From: an uncultured Pseudomonadales bacterium
GTDB taxonomy: Bacteria; Pseudomonadota; Gammaproteobacteria; Pseudomonadales; Azotimanducaceae
Direction of reading: 5' to 3'
Length of the DNA: 64,000 nucleotides
Assembly: GCA_958296295.1 (NCBI GenBank)
Contig: OY282460.1
Coordinates: forward strand, 2,914,001-2,978,000
A program made the position numbers and the translations under genes. A model generated the notes under the pieces. That model searched no databases. It saw only the letters and a program-made list of their open reading frames with translations, and was not told where the DNA came from. How positions within the stretch are numbered: position 1 is the stretch's first letter; the number at the start of each line of letters is the position of its first letter. Shown here in pieces: positions 1 to 9,807 of this stretch.

Positions 1-529
1 GCTCGAGCAGAAGCGGCGACCCGTCCCGGCGCAGAACGATGGTGCCGGGCCGAATGTCCTGGTGCAGATAGCCAACCTCGTGGACTCTGCGCAGCGCGTC
101 CAAAATCGGATGGACGATGGCCAGCAGTTCCGCCTCGGCAAGGGTGCCCTGTTGCTCCAGCTTCGCGGAAAGGGTGGTGCCTTCCACATAGTCCATCACC
201 ACATAGGCGGTACCGTGCCCCTCGATCCATCGGCGCGCGCCGACGAGGTTCGGATGGCGGATGCGCAACTGCACCCGCGCCTCGTCCATGAAACGCGAAA
301 GGCCGGCCTCGAAGCTGCTCTTGTCCGCCGAAGACTTGGGCACCACCTGCGCTTTGTCGCCGCGCACCGCCAAGCCGTCCGGCAGGTACTCCTTGATGGC
401 CACGAGTTTGCCGTCTTCGTGGTTCGCGGCGACGTACTTGATCCCGTAGCGCCCGATGCTCAGCACCCGGCGCATCTCGTAGCTTTCGAGCCGAAAGCCG
501 TCCGGCAGGGCGTATAGGTGGTCCGCCAA
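1..529 (-). CDS. Serine/threonine protein kinase, N-terminal part (cut by window edge)
   Basis: Hanks-type protein kinase that phosphorylates proteins on Ser/Thr. The 176 visible residues contain a glycine loop (SIGRYG), the ATP-binding lysine in VAIKEYLP (about residue 46), a hinge-like VVMDYVEG and a catalytic loop reading LHQDI where HRD is usual. The Arg-to-Gln change in HRD suggests an RD-independent or altered kinase. I chose the TTG start because AGGAG lies 6 nt upstream, the frame closes shortly above it, and the protein then opens just before the kinase fold. It is last in a minus-strand run with the two exported proteins upstream. The C-terminus lies outside the window, so sensor or membrane segments cannot be judged. 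Confidence 0.85.
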   Translation of the reverse strand, partial: MADHLYALPDGFRLESYEMRRVLSIGRYGIKYVAANHEDGKLVAIKEYLPDGLAVRGDKAQVVPKSSADKSSFEAGLSRFMDEARVQLRIRHPNLVGARRWIEGHGTAYVVMDYVEGTTLSAKLEQQGTLAEAELLAIVHPILDALRRVHEVGYLHQDIRPGTIVLRRDGSPLLLE

Positions 530-624
530 CTTGCTCTCCTACCCGGCTCCGCACGGCACGCTGCGCTTGAACAGCCGGGACCGCGTCCGCCAAGCGCGGG
601 CAATCATAAACGATGGCCCGAACA

Positions 625-1518
625 TCAGCGTGCGACCGCGCCCAGTTGCGCTTCCAGCACGCTGGCCAAGCGGTGTACATGGGCGGAATAGACGTACGGC
701 GGGCGCCGATAGGGCAGCACCGGGGCATCCTCCCGGCGCCCCACCATGTAGGCGATGTCCGCAAGCAGCAATTGCGCCAGATCGTAGGCGTCCGAGGCTT
801 CCACATCCACGCGACGGCGCTCGCGGCGCAGGTTCAGGCCAAGCGGGCGCATGTCGCGCCGCCGCTCCGCCTGCCAGACAAGCCGGTAGCAATCGAGCAA
901 TTTCTGGTAGATGCCCGTGGGCGTCACGCCACCCACCAAACGCGGCAGCGGCGGAAATGGCTCGCCGAGATGTCGAATCGCTTGGCGAACCAATTCGTAC
1001 GTCTCGGTCGGACGGTATTCGTGCACCAGCATGGCGTTCAGCTGTCTGCTGGTCTCCACCATCTGCACAAGCGTGTCGGCCAAGACGGGGTTTGCCGCTG
1101 GAGCGGGCGCAGGCGCGGGTTCCGTGCCAACGCGTTCCAAGAGCGCGCGCAGTTCCGCGTGCGCCAAGGCCAGCACATTCAAGGCCGCCGAGGCGGCGCC
1201 CTCCGGGCCGTCGTGGCCCGGGGGCTCGGTCATCGGTTCAGCGGCCAACTCGTTCGCCAAGCGGTTCACCTTCCGGAACAGCGTCTGACTGGTGTAGAAC
1301 AGGTGGCGAGCGCCCGCCGAGTTCACCGACCACCGCGCCGGCGCCACCACCGGCGCGCCCATGACGAATCGCAACTCGTCGACGTCCGCGCGCATCGCCG
1401 CCAGCGCCTGCGCGACCTCGGCGACACGCGCCTCTTGGGCGATCAGCGGCGTGGCGAACAAGGCGCCGCCAAACAACCAGACCGCAAAGGCCGGTATGCC
1501 GGCCGCCCGCAACGGCAT
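625..1518 (-). CDS. Predicted exported protein of unknown function
   Basis: A 297-residue protein of a family I do not recognise. It begins with a clear signal peptide (hydrophobic AFAVWLFGGALFATPLIAQ, likely cleaved after an AQ site), so it should act in the periplasm. The rest is mostly helical, with a Pro/Ala linker (PAPAPAPAANP) near the middle and a well-ordered helical half after it. It lies 98 nt after the vWA/TonB-C gene and 95 nt before the kinase gene on the same strand, so it probably belongs to the same signalling unit. The ATG was chosen because the signal peptide starts there; the frame is open 60 codons further upstream but that stretch has low-complexity, shadow-like composition. 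No strong ribosome site is visible. Confidence 0.65.
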   Translation of the reverse strand: MPLRAAGIPAFAVWLFGGALFATPLIAQEARVAEVAQALAAMRADVDELRFVMGAPVVAPARWSVNSAGARHLFYTSQTLFRKVNRLANELAAEPMTEPPGHDGPEGAASAALNVLALAHAELRALLERVGTEPAPAPAPAANPVLADTLVQMVETSRQLNAMLVHEYRPTETYELVRQAIRHLGEPFPPLPRLVGGVTPTGIYQKLLDCYRLVWQAERRRDMRPLGLNLRRERRRVDVEASDAYDLAQLLLADIAYMVGRREDAPVLPYRRPPYVYSAHVHRLASVLEAQLGAVAR

Positions 1519-1616
1519 GCACTGACGGCCCGTCACTCGACATCCGGCGGACGTCGCTCGCTGGCGCGGTGGGCTTCGGTCGCGGCCGGCGTGGAACATC
1601 GAATACACAGGCTGGG

Positions 1617-3341
1617 TCAGAACCGGAACTCGACTGTGGCGCGCTTGATTTGTCGTCGGCTGCAATTGGTCTCGCCGGCGGCGAACTCGAACCGCCACTG
1701 ACGCGCCAACACCCGTGCTTCATTGGCGAATATGTCGAAATACTGCGGCCTGGTCGCGGCTGACGAATCGGCTATCACCTCCACGGTGTCGTCTGAGATC
1801 CCGCCCTGCTCGTTCAAAACGAACTGCAGCACAATGGTGGCCGAGCCGAAGTTGATCCGACGGCCTCGCGGATACGCGTCGGTATTCCGGTATTCGGGCA
1901 TGAGTGTGGAGGCGCAAATCGCCTCCGCGTCCGTCTGCGGGTCAACCGCGGCGGTGTCCGGCAACGCCGGGTCCGGCGTGGCGGGCTCGGCCGGCTGCGG
2001 ATCTTGGCGCGGGGGCTCGACGGCTTGAGCGACGGCGTCTTGCGCCGCTGGCGCGTCTTGCGCCGCTGGCGCGTCCTGCGATGGCGCATCGTCCGATGCG
2101 GAAGCGACCGGTTCGACAAGCGGGGGATCGATGGGCGAAGGCGGCTCGGCATCCTCTGGCCCCGCGTCGGCCACCTCGGCGGCCGGTTCGCGCTCCGCCC
2201 TGGCCCGCTCTTCCTCTTCGGCCAGCCTTTGCTCTTCGGCCAGTCGTTCCGCCTCCGCCCGTTGTCGTTCGATTTCCGCCAGCCTTTCGGCTTCGGCGCG
2301 CGCCTCCGCCCGTCGCAGTTCGGCGTCCCGCTCGATGGCGTCTTCGAGTCTCTGCCGCTCGAACTCCAAACGTCTGCGTTCCTCGGCGAGTTGCTCCGCC
2401 GCAGAGAGGCGGTTCGTCAATGGCTCGACTTCGTAGCCGTCCGCGGTCGGAAACTCGCGCACGACAGGTTCCCTGCCCATCGCGTCCGCGAAGTAGCGGT
2501 GCCAAAACGCCGTGTGCGTCATTTTCGGGCGTGGCATGTCGGTCAAGCCCTTGCGCGGCAGGTAGAACACCGTCACATCGACATCCTTGAGCGGGGCCGG
2601 CCGCGGCCCCACCGACGGCACCTCCTTCTCCCGCTCATAGATGAAGTCGTTGAAACCCCAGCCCGTCTGGCCGCGTTCCATGTGGGAATACCAAGCGGCA
2701 TGTTGCATCATGTCGGAAAAGAGATAGAACAACCGCGGCTGTCCCGGCGGATCGTCGAACTCGAGGATGGTCTCCTCAATGGCCTCCACCAAATAGGCGT
2801 TCAACACCGGCAACGCCAGCGGCCTTGCGACCAGTCGTTCGAGATCGGCTGCCACCTCGGCGCGCACCGCGCAAAACCGTTTCGCGTTCTCACGCACGTT
2901 TCCGGAAACTTGGGCCGGCAGGTCGTCGCAGTCGCGCGTTTGCGTCCGATCTTCCTTCGCGCTGGTTGTGGCCAGCGCGGCGTTGGAGTAGGGCTTGCAG
3001 AAACGGCGAATGAACTGCCGGGGCGCTGTTGCGTTCTCCGTCAGGTTGTAGACCCGCAGTTCCGCGCCGGACGGCAACGCCAAGGTGACGTCGCGCAAAG
3101 CGTCTGTCGCGAGCGTCGCGCCGCTCGCACCGAGGGGTTTGCGCAAATCCACCAGGAACGCGGCGCGAGGCAACTCGCTTTGTCCCACGGGACACAGGTC
3201 CGCATCGAGCGCCACCGCCGGCTCCATATCGGTCAACAGCAGCGCGGCCAAACCTCCGCCGAACACCAACAGCGGCAGGACTATCAGCAACAGCTTGCGG
3301 AAACGCCCACTGGTTTGTGGAGGACGGTGTACCGCCATCAT
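1617..3341 (-). CDS. Inner-membrane anchored vWA-like protein with coiled coil and TonB C-terminal-like domain
   Basis: A 574-residue modular protein. Residues about 14-35 form one transmembrane helix (LLLIVLPLLVFGGGLAALLL). A periplasmic domain of about 220 residues follows, with strand-plus-Asp patterns like a degenerate von Willebrand A fold (AAFLVDLRKPLG, FYLFSDMM). Next come a long Glu/Arg/Ala coiled coil of TolA type, a Pro/Ala/Asp linker carrying DAPAAQ tandem repeats, and a C-terminal domain of about 90 residues resembling the TonB C-terminal fold (two Cys, FGSATIVLQFVLNEQGG). It could therefore span the periplasm and link an inner-membrane signal to the outer membrane. The start is the first of two adjacent ATGs directly after GAGGGG; the frame stays open upstream but without a plausible start. 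It heads the unit that ends in the kinase. The vWA reading is an inference from pattern. Confidence 0.7.
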   Translation of the reverse strand: MMAVHRPPQTSGRFRKLLLIVLPLLVFGGGLAALLLTDMEPAVALDADLCPVGQSELPRAAFLVDLRKPLGASGATLATDALRDVTLALPSGAELRVYNLTENATAPRQFIRRFCKPYSNAALATTSAKEDRTQTRDCDDLPAQVSGNVRENAKRFCAVRAEVAADLERLVARPLALPVLNAYLVEAIEETILEFDDPPGQPRLFYLFSDMMQHAAWYSHMERGQTGWGFNDFIYEREKEVPSVGPRPAPLKDVDVTVFYLPRKGLTDMPRPKMTHTAFWHRYFADAMGREPVVREFPTADGYEVEPLTNRLSAAEQLAEERRRLEFERQRLEDAIERDAELRRAEARAEAERLAEIERQRAEAERLAEEQRLAEEEERARAEREPAAEVADAGPEDAEPPSPIDPPLVEPVASASDDAPSQDAPAAQDAPAAQDAVAQAVEPPRQDPQPAEPATPDPALPDTAAVDPQTDAEAICASTLMPEYRNTDAYPRGRRINFGSATIVLQFVLNEQGGISDDTVEVIADSSAATRPQYFDIFANEARVLARQWRFEFAAGETNCSRRQIKRATVEFRF

Positions 3342-3725
3342 CCCCTCACATGCAAATTGCGGACCCTCTCCCGGGCGGCTGGCGGGCCGCCGCACACCGT
3401 GGACGCGGCGCACGCCGTACTCGGCACCGGGGGCTCCACGCCAACCGCCACGCGGCACATGTGCCGCTCGTTGAACGCCGGATCCCTAGTGCAATGCTTG
3501 CAAACGCGCAAGCCTTCCATTTGGCCACCCTCGAGGCCGAACCCCAAGACGCGGCCAACATAGCACGGATTGCCCCGGCGTGCCCCTCGCGGAGTCACGT
3601 CTTGCCACTTCCACAAGGACCGCAGCGGCCGCCGACGACGGCTCGCTACCGTGTGCTTGCGCGTTATCCACCGTGTGCTTTCGCGTTATGATGCTGCGAC
3701 ATCAAGCTGTTCGGGGAGATGCTGG

Positions 3726-6434
3726 ATGCTGGGGGAAATGAACGTGCAGCCGAACGGAAGGGGCAGAGCTTCGTCGGCGCCGCGGTTCACGCCCACGCGC
3801 TTGGCGTGTGCGGTGGCGGCCGCATCGTTGGCGGCGACGGCATGGAACGGTCACGCGCAACCGGCCATCGAGGAGATCGTGGTCACGGCCACGAAGGACG
3901 CCGAAAGCATGCAGGACGTCTCGCTGTCCGTGATGGCCATCAACCTGCAGCCGCCCGAGGAGCAGCGCGTCGACGTGTTCGAGGATTACGTCCGCAACCT
4001 GCCCAACGTCACCGCCGGCGGGCGCGGGCCAGGGCAGAGCGAGGCGTTCATTCGCGGTTTGGCGGTGGATCCCGTGAACGTCTCCATCGCCGAAGCCAAC
4101 GGCACCACCCCTAACGTGGCGCTCTATCTGGACGAGCAGCCGGCCTCCGCCGGCGGCCGCAATCTGGACATCTACCTCACGGACGTGGCTCGCGTCGAGG
4201 TGCTGCCCGGACCGCAGGGCACCTTGTACGGGGCGAGTTCGCAGGCCGGCACGATCCGCCTCGTCACCAACAAGCCGGTGGTGGATCGGTTCGAGCTCGG
4301 CTTCGAGGGGGACGTGAGCCTGACCCGGGGCGGCGAGGCGTCGAACTCGGCCGAGGCGACGATGAACCTGCCGTTGCTGGAAGGCCGCATGGCCGCCCGT
4401 ATCGCCATTTTCAACGATCAGCGCGGCGGCTACATCGACAACCAGGCGGGCGTGTTCATCCCCGACGCGTCCTTGAACCCCCGTCTGCCGAATCCCGACG
4501 GCGTGGTATTCGTGCCGCTCGGCGAATCGGCGACAAGCCACGAATTCGCGGACGGCACCTACGCCGTGCCCGGCCGCGCCTATCCGGTGCGGCACACGCC
4601 CGTCGACAACGACGCGCTGGTGGAGGAGAATTTCAACGGCTCCATGTACCGGGGCTTTCGAGTCGGCGCGGCGTACGTGTTCAACGACGACTGGCGCCTT
4701 ACGGTGCAACACCACCAGCAGACCTTGGAGGCCGATGGCGTTTTCGATTACGACCCCACGGTTGGGGATCTCGAGGTGCAGCGGTACTCCGAGGACGCCT
4801 TGGAGGACACCTTCGGCCAAACCGCCTGGACCCTCGAAGGGCGCATCGGCAAGCTGCGGGCGTTGTACACCGGCGCGTATTTGCAGCGCGACATCGAACA
4901 GGTGTACGACTACAGCGAATACGTCAACGTGGGCGGCTACGTACCGGGGTATGTTTGCGAGTACAACACGCCCGGCTACCACGGCGGCGGCGGCGTGGGC
5001 TACGTCTTCGATCCAACGCTGTCTGGCGATCCGGGCGTAATCGAATGCCGCGCGGCCACGAGCTGGACAGACATCCAAAACGCCGACGCCCGCTGGACGC
5101 ACGAGTTCCGCATCGCCGCGGATTTCGATCGTTTCTCGTTCATCGGCGGCGTCTTCTATCAGGACGCGTTGGTGGAACACGTGGGCGACTTCCACTACGG
5201 CGACCCCACATGGAATCGCATCGATCCGACACGCGTGATCCGCGGCAAGGCGAACAATCCGAGCGTGCGCGCGGCGACGGTGCAATTCACCAACGACATC
5301 ACGCGGCCGACCAAAGAGACCGCGTTCTTCGGCGAGGCGTCGTGGCATGTCACCGACGCCTTCAGCATCACCGTTGGCGCCCGCGCCTACGATTTGGAGG
5401 TGGGCTTCGAGGGATTCTCCGCGTTCCGCTACGGCGGACGGCCCGTTCCCAACTTGGCCGACGAACCCGGCGTCACCGTGCGCCCGAACGCCGTTGGCGG
5501 ACGCGACTACGCGACCAATCTGGGGGATTTCCAGCCGCTAACCGCCAAGGACGTGATCGGCAAGCTGACGGTGTCCTGGCATCAAACCGAAGACGTGCTG
5601 TTCTACGCCACGACCTCGCAAGGCTACCGACCGCCCGGCTTCAACCGCGCCGCGGCCGCGGGAGAAGCGACCGCGCAAGGCGTGGCGGCGCGGGCCAACG
5701 ACGGGCCGGGCGGTTTTCCCGACTACTTCATACCCGTGACGTACAACAGCGACGAAGTGGCCAACCTCGAGTTCGGCTGGAAGACGCTGCTGGCCGGCGG
5801 CCGGTTGAGGTTCAACGGCAGCGTCTACCGCATGGAGTGGAACGACATACAGGTTTCCCACTTCGATTCGCAGAACATCTCCCTTTTCACCATCGTCGAC
5901 AACGCCGGCGACGCCCGGATCATCGGCACGGAACTGGATCTGGAGTGGCGGCCGACGGACAACCTGACGTTTCACGCTTCGGCGTCTTGGAACGATACCG
6001 AGCTGGTTCGGGTGAATCCGGCCTTCGACTTCGTCGTGGCGGATGCCGGCAGCGCGCTGCCGCTCACGCCGGAGTTCCAAACCCTTCTGCGCACCCGCTA
6101 CGAGTGGACCGTTGGCGAGGGCTCCGCGTATTGGCAGATCACGGCCAATTACGCCGGCCGCAGCTTCAACTCGCTGGTGGACGTGCCCGGGAGCGATCCG
6201 CGGCAGATGCAGGATCCGTACTTCCTCCTGGACGCCGCGGCCGGCTACCGCGGCGAAACGGTGATGCGTGACCAGGAGAAATACGTCTGGTCCGGCTGGG
6301 GCGTGGAGCTTTTCGTGAACAACGCCACCAACGAGCGGCCGCAATTTCACGTCAACCGCCAAGACTTCCGCCAACGGATCACCACCAATCGGCCCATGAC
6401 CGTCGGCGTGCGCATCTCCTACGACCTGTTGTAG
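3726..6434 (+). CDS. TonB-dependent outer membrane receptor
   Basis: A 902-residue outer-membrane receptor for TonB-driven import of a scarce ligand; the substrate cannot be told. It has a signal peptide (RLACAVAAASLAATAWNGHAQ), a TonB-box-like EEIVVTA directly after it, a plug domain with the typical VARVEVLPGPQGTLYG and GTIRLVTNKP segments, and a long beta-barrel ending in aromatic-rich strands (VGVRISYDLL). ATG 3726 was chosen because GGGGAG lies 7 nt upstream; ATG 3738 is an alternative. It belongs to the FecA/FyuA-like group common in marine and oligotrophic gammaproteobacteria. It is transcribed divergently from the vWA/kinase unit and stands alone. Confidence 0.93.
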   Translation: MLGEMNVQPNGRGRASSAPRFTPTRLACAVAAASLAATAWNGHAQPAIEEIVVTATKDAESMQDVSLSVMAINLQPPEEQRVDVFEDYVRNLPNVTAGGRGPGQSEAFIRGLAVDPVNVSIAEANGTTPNVALYLDEQPASAGGRNLDIYLTDVARVEVLPGPQGTLYGASSQAGTIRLVTNKPVVDRFELGFEGDVSLTRGGEASNSAEATMNLPLLEGRMAARIAIFNDQRGGYIDNQAGVFIPDASLNPRLPNPDGVVFVPLGESATSHEFADGTYAVPGRAYPVRHTPVDNDALVEENFNGSMYRGFRVGAAYVFNDDWRLTVQHHQQTLEADGVFDYDPTVGDLEVQRYSEDALEDTFGQTAWTLEGRIGKLRALYTGAYLQRDIEQVYDYSEYVNVGGYVPGYVCEYNTPGYHGGGGVGYVFDPTLSGDPGVIECRAATSWTDIQNADARWTHEFRIAADFDRFSFIGGVFYQDALVEHVGDFHYGDPTWNRIDPTRVIRGKANNPSVRAATVQFTNDITRPTKETAFFGEASWHVTDAFSITVGARAYDLEVGFEGFSAFRYGGRPVPNLADEPGVTVRPNAVGGRDYATNLGDFQPLTAKDVIGKLTVSWHQTEDVLFYATTSQGYRPPGFNRAAAAGEATAQGVAARANDGPGGFPDYFIPVTYNSDEVANLEFGWKTLLAGGRLRFNGSVYRMEWNDIQVSHFDSQNISLFTIVDNAGDARIIGTELDLEWRPTDNLTFHASASWNDTELVRVNPAFDFVVADAGSALPLTPEFQTLLRTRYEWTVGEGSAYWQITANYAGRSFNSLVDVPGSDPRQMQDPYFLLDAAAGYRGETVMRDQEKYVWSGWGVELFVNNATNERPQFHVNRQDFRQRITTNRPMTVGVRISYDLL

Positions 6435-6582
6435 GAGGTGTGCAGCGCGGTTATTGCGACGGGCGCAAACCCATCGCCACGACCTGCCGTTCGGCGGCCC
6501 ATCCGCTTCAACATGACGTTCAGGCGCGGTTCAGCAAACGACCGTTACCGTATGGCTCCCAATCACACATGAGGAGCAAGTC

Positions 6583-6762
6583 ATGGCGAAGTCCAGTGGC
6601 GGAAAAGGCGGCGGCCGACAGAGCGGAACGGGCGGCGGCCGACAAGGCGGCGGCAAAGGCGGCGGCAAGGGCGGCAAGAGCGGCGGTTGGCCGAGCACCA
6701 CGGGCAATCCGTCCGGCGGCGGCCGTTCCAACAGTCCGCCGGGCGGTGGGCGCAAGAGCTGA
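6583..6762 (+). CDS. Gly/Lys/Arg-rich microprotein
   Basis: A 59-residue basic protein made almost entirely of GGG, GK, GR and GS units, with one aromatic island (GGWPSTTGNPSGGGR) before a PPGGGRK tail. Codons are read cleanly from an ATG preceded by GAGGAG at 6571-6576 with 6 nt spacing, and the frame ends in TGA. No fold is expected; the basic Gly-rich composition suggests nucleic acid or protein binding, which is inference only. It lies 225 nt upstream of the RelE/helicase fusion on the same strand and could be co-transcribed with it. The function is unknown. Confidence 0.6.
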   Translation: MAKSSGGKGGGRQSGTGGGRQGGGKGGGKGGKSGGWPSTTGNPSGGGRSNSPPGGGRKS

Positions 6763-6987
6763 ACCGCGAGGCCGGGCGGCGCGTGTCGTCGCCCGGTCTA
6801 GTCCCTTGCAGACGTTGGCGGTGGCCGGAGGCCGACTCGCTGCGCTTCGAACGCATCGTCGACAAGTGCGAACACGCCACGCCGCGGCACACAACCGCGG
6901 CGGCCAAGGCTCGAGCTGGCATCCCCGCCGCTCGGCGCGCTCCAAACGGCCCCACAGGTAGCCAAGGAGGAACGAAGCCGCAGGACG

Positions 6988-9807
6988 ATGCAGGTTCTTC
7001 TCTACAACAACCTGGCCCCGGCCAGCATTCCCAATTTCGCCAAGGTGAAGACGCTCTTGGAAACCGGCGACTTTCGTTCCGCCGATGTCAAGAAAGTCAC
7101 CGACGATCTGTACCGGGCCCGGTTGGATCGGAGCAACCGTCTGCTGTTCAAGTTCGCCCGCCACCGGGGCGAAACCTACATCCTGGTGTTGGAGCTCATC
7201 GCCAACCACGCCTACGAATCCTCCCGCTTCCTGCATCGCGGAGTGAAGGTCGACGAAAGCAAGCTGCCGGACATCGCCCCCGACCAGAGCGCGGACGCGG
7301 AGGAACTCGCCTACGTCAACCCGAACGGCAGGACGTTCAACATTCTGGACAAGGTGATCTCCTTCGACGACGCCCAGCAAGCCGTGTTCGCCGTTTCCGT
7401 GCCGCTGATCGTGGTTGGCAGCGCCGGCAGCGGCAAGACGGTGCTGACGCTGGAGAAGATGAAAGAAGCCGAGGGCAACGTGCTGTACGTCACGCGCTCG
7501 CCCTACTTGGCCGACAACGCCCGCGAACTCTACTACGGCAACAACTACGAGAACGAACACCAAGACGTCAGCTTTCTTTCGTTCGGCGAGTTCTTGGACA
7601 GCATACGGGTGTCGCAAACCCGCGAGCTGCAGTTCCGCCAGTTCGCCGGCTGGTTCGCGCGGCACCGCATGGCCTCCGGCGTCACCGACGCCCACCAGTT
7701 CTACGAGGAAGTGCATGGCGTTCTCACGGGATCGTCCGCCACCAGCGCCTGGCTTGAAGAGGAAGAGTACTTGGCGCTCGGCATCCGGCAGTCCATATAC
7801 GCCGCGGATCAACGCGCCAAGGTGTACGGCCTGTTTCGCAAATACCTCGCCCACCTGCAAGAAACCGGCTGCCACGACATCAACGTGCGGAGCTTCGAGT
7901 ACCAGCAGCTGGCCACGCCGGCGTGGGACTTCGTAGTCGTGGACGAGGTGCAGGACTTCACCAACGTGCAGCTGCATCTGGTGTTGAGCACGCTCGCGGA
8001 TCCGATGCGCTTCATCCTGTGTGGAGACTCCAATCAGATCGTACATCCCAATTTCTTCTCCTGGGCCGGGCTGAAACGCCATTTCTACGGGCGCACGTTC
8101 GCCACCGAAGACGCTCGCGGACGGTCGTTCGAGCCGGCGGACGTGATGCGGGTGCTCAGCACCAACTACCGCAGTTCCCGCACCGTGACTGAGCTCGCGA
8201 ACCGCGTACTGCGGTTGAAAACCGCCCGCTTCCGGTCGGTGGATCGGGAAAGCAACTATCTCGTCTCCAGCAACGCCGACGACGCCGGAGTCGTAACGCT
8301 GCTGCCGGACGAGCCGCGCTTGGTGAACCAACTCAACGCCCGCACGCGCGCCTCCACGCGGTTCGCCGTCGTGGTGATGCACGCCGAGCAGAAGACGGCG
8401 GCGCGAAGCCGATTCAGCACGCCGCTGGTGTTTTCCATTCAGGAGGCCAAAGGTCTCGAGTACGAGAACATCATCCTCTTCAACTTCGTTTCCTCCGGTG
8501 AGGATCGCTTCCGCGAAATATGCCGCGACGTGGATCCAACTTTGGTTCAAGCCGGCGAACTTCGCTACGCGCGCAGCCGCGACAAGAGCGACAAGTCCTT
8601 GGAGATCTTCAAGTTCCACATCAACGCGCTGTACGTGGCCGTCACCCGCGCGGTCGCCAACGTGTATCTGGTGGAATCGGAACCGAGGCAGCCGTTGTTC
8701 CGCTTGCTCGGCGTGGAGGTGATGGAAGACGAGCTGAATCTCGAAGATCAGAAGTCCAGCTTGGCGGACTGGCAGCGCGAGGCGCGAAAACTGGAGCGGC
8801 AAGGCAAGCAGGAGCAAGCGGACGCCGTTCGCAGCACCATCCTCGGCATTCAGAAGACGCCGTGGACGCCGCTAACCCGCCAAGGGGTGCGCGAACTCGC
8901 CAAGGCGGCGTTGGACGGCGGCGGCAAGAAAAAGCAGTTGCTGCTCTTCGAATACGCTTTGCTCAGCCGCGACGAGATGCGCCTTGCCAAGCTCGCAAGC
9001 GTGCGCTTTCGGCCTGCCCTGCGGCCCCGCGAAACGGGCGAACGGGCGCTCGAAAGCAAGCACTTCATGCCTTATTCGTTGAAGCGCGTGGATGCCGTGC
9101 GCGGCTTGGTGGAAAAGCACGGCGTGGATCACCGCGATTCGTTCGGCTTCACGCCGCTGATGTTGGCCGCGCGCTTCGGCAACCACCAAGTGGCGGCGAT
9201 GCTTGCCGAAGAGCTGCAGGCGAACGCCGATTTGGTGAACCCGGCCGGCCTCACGGCGTTCCAGATCATGCTGCAGGAATCGGCTCAGCACGAGCGCTAC
9301 GCGCAGCGGACGGCACCCGAGATGCACCGCCATCTGGCACCCGCATCGGTGACGGTGATGGTGCGCGACGCATTGGTGAAGATCGACAGCCACAAGGTGG
9401 AGTTCCTGTTCTACAACCTGATGATGGCGCTGTTCCAAACCCGCTTGGCGTGGAACCTGAATAGAAGACGCCTGCCGGGCATCGAAGCCCCTGTCCTGCT
9501 GGACGTGCTGCGCCTCCTCCCGCGCGCAATGGTCGCCGAGTATCAAACCAAGCGGCCGTACATCTCCCATGTGTTGGCGCGCAACGAAGTGGACCGGGAA
9601 GCCCCCTACAATCGGCGCCTTTTCAAGCGAACGCAGCGCGGCTACTACATCCTGAATCCGCAACTGCGCGTGCGCGTCGGGGAAGAGTGGATCCGCATCT
9701 ACGACTTGCTCGATCCGCACACGGTCGTCGCGAATGTCGCGGACGAAAACAACCCGTTGGCAGGGCTTCTCGCGAGCGAAGGCGACACGCAGCAAGAAAG
9801 CGCGTAG
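6988..9807 (+). CDS. RelE-like / UvrD-type superfamily 1 helicase / ankyrin fusion
   Basis: A 939-residue multidomain protein. Residues 1-85 look like a RelE/ParE-fold toxin or nuclease domain (LYRARLDRSNRLLFKF, then a strand and an H-x-x-Y-like ending). Residues about 125-600 are an SF1 helicase: Walker A GSAGSGKT at 144-151, Walker B DEVQD at 319-323, motif III CGDSNQI, motif IV NYRSS, motif V EAKGLEYENIILF and motif VI LYVAVTRA. After a helical linker, about residues 715-745 form an ankyrin-like repeat (GFTPLMLAARFGNHQVAAML), then a unique C-terminal domain of about 180 residues. Known relatives are DNA helicases that share the RelE-helicase layout; with the ankyrin and C-terminal domains it may be a defence or DNA-repair effector. 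AGGAGG lies about 16 nt upstream, and a closer GCAGGA may serve instead. Confidence 0.8.
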   Translation: MQVLLYNNLAPASIPNFAKVKTLLETGDFRSADVKKVTDDLYRARLDRSNRLLFKFARHRGETYILVLELIANHAYESSRFLHRGVKVDESKLPDIAPDQSADAEELAYVNPNGRTFNILDKVISFDDAQQAVFAVSVPLIVVGSAGSGKTVLTLEKMKEAEGNVLYVTRSPYLADNARELYYGNNYENEHQDVSFLSFGEFLDSIRVSQTRELQFRQFAGWFARHRMASGVTDAHQFYEEVHGVLTGSSATSAWLEEEEYLALGIRQSIYAADQRAKVYGLFRKYLAHLQETGCHDINVRSFEYQQLATPAWDFVVVDEVQDFTNVQLHLVLSTLADPMRFILCGDSNQIVHPNFFSWAGLKRHFYGRTFATEDARGRSFEPADVMRVLSTNYRSSRTVTELANRVLRLKTARFRSVDRESNYLVSSNADDAGVVTLLPDEPRLVNQLNARTRASTRFAVVVMHAEQKTAARSRFSTPLVFSIQEAKGLEYENIILFNFVSSGEDRFREICRDVDPTLVQAGELRYARSRDKSDKSLEIFKFHINALYVAVTRAVANVYLVESEPRQPLFRLLGVEVMEDELNLEDQKSSLADWQREARKLERQGKQEQADAVRSTILGIQKTPWTPLTRQGVRELAKAALDGGGKKKQLLLFEYALLSRDEMRLAKLASVRFRPALRPRETGERALESKHFMPYSLKRVDAVRGLVEKHGVDHRDSFGFTPLMLAARFGNHQVAAMLAEELQANADLVNPAGLTAFQIMLQESAQHERYAQRTAPEMHRHLAPASVTVMVRDALVKIDSHKVEFLFYNLMMALFQTRLAWNLNRRRLPGIEAPVLLDVLRLLPRAMVAEYQTKRPYISHVLARNEVDREAPYNRRLFKRTQRGYYILNPQLRVRVGEEWIRIYDLLDPHTVVANVADENNPLAGLLASEGDTQQESA

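Noticed and set aside
3702..5348. Long minus-strand open frame opposite the first TonB receptor
   Set aside because: It is an antisense shadow of a GC-rich gene: composition is His/Val/Arg-rich and there is no ribosome site or recognisable domain.
6440..6961. Plus-strand open frame over the microprotein
   Set aside because: Ala/Arg-rich text in another frame of the Gly codons; the microprotein has the ribosome site and the ordered composition.
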